Positions 58,757 through 64,000 of a stretch of 64,000 nt of DNA are shown here, piece by piece. The stretch lies in assembly GCA_965232105.1 (NCBI GenBank), contig OZ246956.1, forward strand, positions 2,542,001 through 2,606,000, given 5' to 3'. The translations under genes were made by a program, and so were the position numbers. This DNA is from Multivorans sp965232105 (GTDB lineage: Bacteria; Acidobacteriota; Thermoanaerobaculia; Multivoradales; Multivoraceae). The notes beneath the pieces are model-generated. The model was not told the DNA's origin. It was given only the letters and a program-made list of their open reading frames with translations, and did no database searches. Every line of letters starts with the position of its first letter. Position 1 is the stretch's first letter.

Positions 58757-59428
58757 TTGCCTGGTCGAAGAGAACTCAACATGCGCCGTCGAAAGCGACG
58801 GATTCTGGAGGCGGCGACCAAGCTGATCTCCGATGGCGGCATCGAGGCCTGCACGATGCGAGCACTGGCGCGCAAGGCCCGTCTCGATGTCACGACCCTC
58901 TACAACTACTACGGTTCGAAGGAAGAGATCCTGGAGGCCCTGCGCAGGTCCGGGGCCCGCAAGCTGGAACGGCGGATCGGCTCTCTCGAGGAGACGGAGC
59001 CCATCGATCGCGTCCGGGCGATCGTCGATCTGATGCTGGGTGTCCGGGAATCTCCGGCCGATCTGGCGCGGCCGATCAATCTGCCTGGGCCGCGGCGCCG
59101 ACCGGGCAGCGGACCGATCGCAATGGTCGCGCGGGAACACCTGGAACGTGAACTCCACCGGGCGGCCGCCGGAGGCGACTTGATCCCTTCAGTTGACCTC
59201 GAGCAGTTGGCGCTCGCGATTCTCGGTCCTGCTGGCGTGTGGTTGCCTCTGTGGGCCCGCGGTGTCGTCAACGCCGAGGAGACGGCGGCCCGGGTTGGGT
59301 ACTTCGTGAGCCTGTGCCTGCTGGCGGCAGCGACGGATGTATCCCGGCCCGGACTCGAGAGGGCCATGCTGGAGGGCCAGCATGAGCTGGCCACGATCGA
59401 TGCGGCTCGCGCGGCCGCGGTTGTCTGA
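58757..59428 (+). CDS. TetR-family transcriptional regulator
   Basis: A 223-aa repressor: N-terminal DNA-binding domain 'RILEAATKLISDGGIEACTMRALARKARLDVTTLYNYYGSKEEIL' (given in part as 'CTMRALARKARLDVTTLYNY'), then a helical ligand domain. TTG at 58757 or ATG at 58781 could start it, and the second leaves the HTH intact. It follows the MFS gene on the same strand after 164 bp and may regulate that operon. Confidence 0.88.
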   Translation: MPGRRELNMRRRKRRILEAATKLISDGGIEACTMRALARKARLDVTTLYNYYGSKEEILEALRRSGARKLERRIGSLEETEPIDRVRAIVDLMLGVRESPADLARPINLPGPRRRPGSGPIAMVAREHLERELHRAAAGGDLIPSVDLEQLALAILGPAGVWLPLWARGVVNAEETAARVGYFVSLCLLAAATDVSRPGLERAMLEGQHELATIDAARAAAVV

Positions 59429-59455
59429 TCGAGTGGAAGCCGGGATCGGCCCGTA

Positions 59456-60955
59456 TCAGGACGGCGGTTCGATTCCGGAGGGTAGCGCCGCTCTCCATCC
59501 GGCTTCGAGCTCTCGGGCGAGCCGGTCCCGCAGAGCGGCGTGGTCGGGATCATGGCCCAGGTTGTCGAACTCCCTGGGATCCGTCTCCAGGTCGTAGAGC
59601 TCGATCTCAACCTCGCCGCTTTCTCCGACGGGGGTCCATTCCGTGTAGCGATACCGGGCGGTTCGAACACTGAGCCCGGCGGTGAGATGCTGCCGATCGG
59701 GACGCCTGAAGCGGTCCGAGCGCGAGAAGATGGCGCTCTTCCAGTCCCCGTCGAGGTCTTCGAGCAGGGGCCGGAAACTCGTGCCCTCGAGCCCCGGCGG
59801 CTCGGGTAGACCGGAGAGGTCGGCGAGCGTCGGATAGAGGTCGACGAGTTCGACCAGTCCCGTCGTCGACCGGCCGCCGGCGACGCCGGGCGCGCGCACG
59901 ATCAGGGGCACCCGGGTCGACTCCTCGAACTGCGACTGCTTGCGCCACATGCCGCCGTGCTCACCGAGGTGGAAACCGTGATCGCTGACGAAGACGACGA
60001 TCGTGGACTCCTCCAGACCGAGGTCCCGGAGCGCGTCGAGCAGCAGGCCGACCTGGCGGTCGATCAGCGTGACGGTGGCGTGGTAGGCCGCGATCGCCTG
60101 CCGCTTCTGGTCGTCGGTGTGGAGGGCGTCATCCGGGTACCCGACGAGCGCCGGAACCGGAATGTCGTCGCGGTCGTCTTCGGGCTCGCTTGGCAGCGCG
60201 GTTTCGGAAAGCGGATGCTGTTCGAAGAAGCTGGCGGGCGCTACCCAGGGTTGGTGCGGCTTGTGGAAGCCAGCAGCGATGAAGAACGGCTTGCCACCCT
60301 CATGTTCCCGCAGGATCTCGATGACTCGGCGCGTCGTGCGGCCGTCTGGTGTGTCTTTTTCGAGTTCATCGGTCGCTCGCCAGGTGAGCGGGAGACCGCC
60401 GGTGCGGCCGTGGGGCGCGAAGACATCGGCCCGTGACATGCCGTCCCCGGAGCCTTCGGTCCAGGAGTTGTCGCGGACTTCGGAGTGGTCGACGCCAGGA
60501 AGGTAGTTGTCGGGGCCTCCCCGGCGGGCGTTCTCCGAGATGTTCCAGGTGACGGAGTCCTCGTAGCGGCCGTGGGCGACCTTGCCGACCCGGGCCGTGA
60601 AGTAGCCCTGCTCGCGGAAGTACTCGGGCAGCATGACGACATCGCCGACGGCGTGGCGCGGCGCCAGGAAGTTGTGGATGACCTGCGTCGTTTCAGGCCG
60701 CAGCCCGCTCAGGAAGGACGCCCGGGAGGGATTGCATACCGGATGCTGCGCGTAGGCGCGGTCGAAGCGGACGCCCTCGGCCGCCAGACGGTCGAGGTTC
60801 GGCGTGCGCGCGGTCGGGTAGGCGCCGTAGCTGCCGAGCGCGACGTTCAGGTCGTCGGCGACGATGAACAGGACGTTGTGCCGTACGGGCGGATCGGCGG
60901 AGGGAGCGCAGGAGAGGAAGGCGAGCAGCAGGACCGCGGCGACGGACGTTCTCAT
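59456..60955 (-). CDS. Sulfatase lipoprotein (iduronate-2-sulfatase-like)
   Basis: A 499-aa sulfatase with lipobox 'LAFLSCAP' (Cys16), 'NVLFIVADDLNVALGSYG' (metal Asp pair), formylglycine motif 'CNPSRASFLSG' (Cys74), 'GKVAHGRYEDSVTW' and 'VFVSDHGFHLGEHGGMWRKQ'. The 'DDLN' and 'GEHGxWxK' patterns resemble iduronate-2-sulfatases acting on sulfated polysaccharides. It lies 49 bp downstream of the TonB-dependent receptor on the same strand, so uptake and desulfation may be linked. Confidence 0.93.
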   Translation of the reverse strand: MRTSVAAVLLLAFLSCAPSADPPVRHNVLFIVADDLNVALGSYGAYPTARTPNLDRLAAEGVRFDRAYAQHPVCNPSRASFLSGLRPETTQVIHNFLAPRHAVGDVVMLPEYFREQGYFTARVGKVAHGRYEDSVTWNISENARRGGPDNYLPGVDHSEVRDNSWTEGSGDGMSRADVFAPHGRTGGLPLTWRATDELEKDTPDGRTTRRVIEILREHEGGKPFFIAAGFHKPHQPWVAPASFFEQHPLSETALPSEPEDDRDDIPVPALVGYPDDALHTDDQKRQAIAAYHATVTLIDRQVGLLLDALRDLGLEESTIVVFVSDHGFHLGEHGGMWRKQSQFEESTRVPLIVRAPGVAGGRSTTGLVELVDLYPTLADLSGLPEPPGLEGTSFRPLLEDLDGDWKSAIFSRSDRFRRPDRQHLTAGLSVRTARYRYTEWTPVGESGEVEIELYDLETDPREFDNLGHDPDHAALRDRLARELEAGWRAALPSGIEPPS

Positions 60956-61004
60956 GCGTTTCTCCCTTGCCCTGCCGGCGTGCCCCGATCTACCGGGCCT
61001 CCGA

Positions 61005-63692
61005 TCAGAAGCGGAAACCCGCCTTCAGGCGGAATTCTCGCGGCAGTTGCCAGGCGGTCACCGTCGAGATCGGTTCCAGCGTGCGCGGGTTGACGAAGAG
61101 CACGCCCTGCTCGTCGGTCATGTTGGCCGCCTCGAAGCCGAGCTGGCCCTCGAACGTACCGCGGATCGGGAAGAACCAGACCAGCGAGGCGCTGAGCGTG
61201 TAGATGTCGTCGAGCTGCAGGTCGTCCCGCGGCGCCAGGCGGGTCACCGTGTCGATCTCGGCGCCGGTGGTCGGATGGGCGACCGTGGTGGCCAGGGTCG
61301 GGCCGAAGTAGCGGCCGCTGCTGCCGGAGAAGAAGCCGCCCAGGGACAGCCGGTGTTCGCCCAGCTCGAAGATCCGGACCGCGACGATGTTCAGCCGGTC
61401 GACGTCGTGGCCCAGACGCCCTGCCTGGTAGCGGCTCGTCGTGTCGGTAGCGCCGGTGTCGAGCTCGACGCCGCCCAACCCCTCGAACAGGTTCGAGTTC
61501 GTGTTCACGCTCTCCGTATTGCCCTCTGCGTCGCCGATCGTCAGGTTCGTGTTGAGCGACCAGTTGTTGCGGAAACGGCGGTTCAACTCGAAGGTAACGC
61601 CCTGGTACTCGCGGTAAGCACCCGGCCAGTTGCGAACAACCCGTTCAACGCCCGTGCCGTCGGCGGTGAACTGTTCGTTGCCGAAGTAGATGTTGTCCGT
61701 CTCGTGCGAGACGGCGCTGGTGCGGAACACCCAGTTCCGGCTGAACTGCCAGTCGAGGCCCACCGCGACCTGGTCCTTGTAGAAGTGGTCGACGCGCTGG
61801 ATCTCGCCGCCGCCCGCCGGCCTGACCTGCCTCCGGAACCGGTCGTAGCGCAGGGTGCTCGAGTTCCAGTTGTACTCGGTGTAGGACTGCTGGCCGGTCG
61901 GCAGTTCGCTGTACTCGCGGTAGGCGAAGTCGAGCGGGATGTTCTGGTAGTAACGCCCGACGCTCGCCCGGAACAGCAGTGAGCCGTCGGCCTTGATGTC
62001 GTAGACGGCTGTCAGACGCGGCGCCACTTCCTGGGAATCGTCGACCTCGCGCCCGACGTCGTTCTTGATCGTCTGGTCGTCGAGGCGGAGACCGACGTGG
62101 AGGCTCCACCGGTCGCCGATGTCGATCCGGTCCTGGGCGTAGAGCGCTGCCTCGACTCCCTCGCTGTGGGAGGGCACGGAATCCTCGAAGATGCGCACCC
62201 GTTGCGGCGCCACGTATCCGCCGGGCAGAGTCGGGTCGTAGCCGCGTCCCCTGAACTCCTTGCCGACGTTGCCCAGGTTCGTGAACGCGATGTCCTGGAC
62301 GTCGATCCCGAACTTCAACTCGTGGTTGTTCCGGAAGATGCTCACCGAGGCGCTGGCCGTGTCCCGCGGGAAATCGTTGTAGCCGATGCCGGACCCCGAC
62401 GCCGGACCGTTGTGTCGCAGGTTGGTCAGCAGGTCGCGGTAGCGGTAGTTGTTCCCCGGCGGGTCGTCGGGGGAGGCGTTCGGGTCGAGGCTCTCCTTGG
62501 GGAAGAGGAGGTTGCGCGGGAAGAGGTCCTTGCGCGCTGAGGCCTTCATCTCGAGGAACACGGAGTTGCTGGCCGCGACGCTCCAGGTGACCGTCGTGAG
62601 TTGGGCGAAGAGCGGCCGGTCCATGAGCGAGAGGAAGTCGCCCGAGTTGCCCGGGCTGGCAATCCCGTTGCCGCGCGAATCGATCCAGGTGCCCGCGAGC
62701 TGATGCCGGTCGCTGGGCTGGAAGTTCAGCTTGGCGATGCGGGGCTCGGACGTGCGGCTGCTGTCGATGATTGTGCCGTCTCGCAGCCTGTCGAGCAGGT
62801 TGTTCGTCATGTCGGCCCAGGAGACGAAGAACCAGGCCTTCTCGCGGCGGAGCGGGCCGCCGAGCGAGGCTTCGAAGCTCGGCGTGTGGTCGTCGGGCCG
62901 CTCGAGTTCGAGCTGGTTCAGGGCCCGCCACTTCGGGTTTTGGCCGACATACAGGAAGTTGCCATGGAGCTCGTTCGTGCCGGTCTTGACCGTCGAGTTG
63001 ATCACGCCACCCATGACCCGGCCGTACTCGGCCCCGAAGCCCTGGGTTTCGAGCCTGGACTCGGCGAGGGCCGTGGCCGGCATGATGAGCCGCGCCTCGC
63101 CGCCCCGGCGCGTGTTGCTCGTGTCCACGCCGTCGATCAGCACCTGGGTCTCGGTCGAAATGCCGCCGTTCACCGCCGGCAGATTGTCGGACTCCGCGAC
63201 GCTCACGACACCCGGCAGTTGACGGAGCGTCGAGGCGTAGTTTCGGGTGCCGTAGGCGACGTTCTCCACCACTTCGGCTGGAGCCGTGCTGATGACCCCG
63301 GTGTCGTACTTGCTGATCAGGACCGCGTCGGCGGTGACCGTGATCTCCTCCGCCTCGGCCGGGATCAGGGTGAGGTTGACTCCGCGCCGCTGGCCCGGGT
63401 TCAGTGTCGTGGCGAACTCGGCTCGGCCGAGCCCTTCGAGTTCGGCGGTGATCGTGAAGTCGCCGGCCTGGAGGAGGGCGAATCGGTAGCCGCCGTCGGC
63501 ATCGGTAATCGCGTTTCTGGTCCGCTGCGGCCCGGCGAGGGTGACGGAAACGCCGGGAACCGCGTTCCCTTCGTTGTCCGTGACCCGACCGTCTATCGTG
63601 CCGGTCTGGGGGCCGTCGGCCAGCAGCGGCGGGGCGCAGCAGAGGAGTACAGCGAGAAACCAGGGGAGAGAGCGGTTCGCCTGTCGACTCAT
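61005..63692 (-). CDS. TonB-dependent receptor with N-terminal carboxypeptidase-regulatory domain
   Basis: An 895-aa outer-membrane receptor. It has a signal peptide 1-25, a carboxypeptidase-regulatory-like domain (about 30-115, 'GTIDGRVTDNEGNAVPGVSVTLAG'), a plug (about 115-240, 'RQLPGVVSVAESDNLPAVNGG', in part), then a long barrel ending 'REFRLKAGFRF' with terminal Phe. Oar-like receptors of this build import large substrates such as polysaccharide or peptide fragments. No SusD-like gene is beside it. It is first in a pair with the sulfatase. Confidence 0.9.
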   Translation of the reverse strand: MSRQANRSLPWFLAVLLCCAPPLLADGPQTGTIDGRVTDNEGNAVPGVSVTLAGPQRTRNAITDADGGYRFALLQAGDFTITAELEGLGRAEFATTLNPGQRRGVNLTLIPAEAEEITVTADAVLISKYDTGVISTAPAEVVENVAYGTRNYASTLRQLPGVVSVAESDNLPAVNGGISTETQVLIDGVDTSNTRRGGEARLIMPATALAESRLETQGFGAEYGRVMGGVINSTVKTGTNELHGNFLYVGQNPKWRALNQLELERPDDHTPSFEASLGGPLRREKAWFFVSWADMTNNLLDRLRDGTIIDSSRTSEPRIAKLNFQPSDRHQLAGTWIDSRGNGIASPGNSGDFLSLMDRPLFAQLTTVTWSVAASNSVFLEMKASARKDLFPRNLLFPKESLDPNASPDDPPGNNYRYRDLLTNLRHNGPASGSGIGYNDFPRDTASASVSIFRNNHELKFGIDVQDIAFTNLGNVGKEFRGRGYDPTLPGGYVAPQRVRIFEDSVPSHSEGVEAALYAQDRIDIGDRWSLHVGLRLDDQTIKNDVGREVDDSQEVAPRLTAVYDIKADGSLLFRASVGRYYQNIPLDFAYREYSELPTGQQSYTEYNWNSSTLRYDRFRRQVRPAGGGEIQRVDHFYKDQVAVGLDWQFSRNWVFRTSAVSHETDNIYFGNEQFTADGTGVERVVRNWPGAYREYQGVTFELNRRFRNNWSLNTNLTIGDAEGNTESVNTNSNLFEGLGGVELDTGATDTTSRYQAGRLGHDVDRLNIVAVRIFELGEHRLSLGGFFSGSSGRYFGPTLATTVAHPTTGAEIDTVTRLAPRDDLQLDDIYTLSASLVWFFPIRGTFEGQLGFEAANMTDEQGVLFVNPRTLEPISTVTAWQLPREFRLKAGFRF

Positions 63693-63782
63693 GGTCGATC
63701 CTCCGAGCTGTTTATCGAGACTCTTGGCGCTCCCTAGAGTATGCGAACGAGGTTCGAACTTTCAAGTGGCGTTGGGGCGGTT

Positions 63783-64000
63783 TCAGATCAGCCCCTGGTA
63801 GGCGCCCCCGTCGAGCAGGATGCTCGTGCCCGTGATGAACTTCGCCGGCTCGGAGCACAGGAACGCGACCGCCTTGCCGAAGTCCTCGGCGGTGCCGAGC
63901 GTCCCGGTCGGCACGCGCTGGGCCACGACGTCCGTGTTGCCCAGGGACTTGATCCGGTCGGTGGCATGGATGCCGGGCTGGGCCGAGTTGACCGTCACGC
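63783..64000 (-). CDS. SDR oxidoreductase, C-terminal part (cut by window end)
   Basis: The last 72 residues of an SDR: 'TVNSAQPGIHATDRIKSLG', 'VPTGTLGTAEDFGKAVAFLCSEPAKFITGTSILLDGGAY' (in part 'AVAFLCSEPAKFITGTSI') and the closing 'YQGLI'. The cofactor and catalytic motifs are beyond 64000. The stop lies 90 bp upstream of the divergently oriented region before the TonB receptor start, on the same strand. Confidence 0.85.
   Translation of the reverse strand, partial: VTVNSAQPGIHATDRIKSLGNTDVVAQRVPTGTLGTAEDFGKAVAFLCSEPAKFITGTSILLDGGAYQGLI

Noticed and set aside
1..64000. CRISPR array, tRNA, rRNA, transposase or phage integrase
   Set aside because: No regularly spaced repeats with unique spacers, no cloverleaf-like sequence and no recombinase motif were seen. 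The only tandem array is the 20-bp set at 11703-11782, which has no spacers.

Overview
The window is GC-rich, densely coded DNA from a Gram-negative bacterium. It encodes a TonB-dependent receptor, a DUF481 outer-membrane protein, an LpxL/HtrB-type acyltransferase and several lipoproteins. The best guess for the lineage is Acidobacteriota, possibly a Thermoanaerobaculia-like marine or host-associated member. This rests on the receptor with an N-terminal carboxypeptidase-regulatory domain, the Vgb-like propeller carrying a CxxCH motif, the sulfatases and the repeated 'GRFxV...FFSPxNxEL.VK.LDGR' module. The placement is inference from gene style, since no rRNA or marker tree is available. I see no tRNA, rRNA, CRISPR array, transposase or integrase.

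Layout. 0-4.4 kb is an accessory stretch: a small coiled-coil membrane protein, two near-identical vapBC loci flanking two unknown genes, and a perfect 27-bp inverted repeat. 4.4-17.5 kb is mostly housekeeping and transport: a sodium/solute symporter with its DUF4212 partner, an acyltransferase, a sulfatase, coaA, a peroxiredoxin, a FecCD-type ABC importer, a MaoC hydratase, threonine aldolase, Ppx/GppA and a HAD hydrolase. 17.6-24.9 kb is a defence island: vapBC, higBA, mcrBC preceded by a CBS-HEPN-like gene, and a divergent DNA methyltransferase with a probable restriction endonuclease.

25-33 kb holds a single-chain acyl-CoA carboxylase, a GNAT, a MATE transporter coupled to an exported protein, and the Vgb-like protein, which ends in a strong UUCG-loop terminator. 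33-39.4 kb is a second accessory block: hipBA, an M18-type aminopeptidase flanked by an imperfect direct repeat, and an AAA ATPase coupled to a TOPRIM/DUF4276-like protein between two small membrane-protein genes. 39.4-50.2 kb has a DUF481 protein and a modular serine hydrolase on one strand, then a tight six-gene run on the other (TPR lipoprotein, thioesterase, carboxylesterase, acyl-CoA dehydrogenase, class III aminotransferase, SDR). 50.2-64 kb has an SDR/sulfatase-like pair, an MBL hydrolase/ABC/MFS operon, a TetR regulator, a TonB receptor/sulfatase pair and a truncated SDR at the edge.

The most unusual structure is at 11680-11782. Between the ABC binding-protein and permease genes, four 20-bp tandem repeats create a chain of very short ORFs in which every stop overlaps the next start (ATGA). 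The chain runs unbroken from the stop codon of the first gene to the start codon of the second. The best candidates for undescribed defence modules are the CBS-HEPN-like gene with McrBC, and the ATPase-TOPRIM pair with its flanking membrane proteins.
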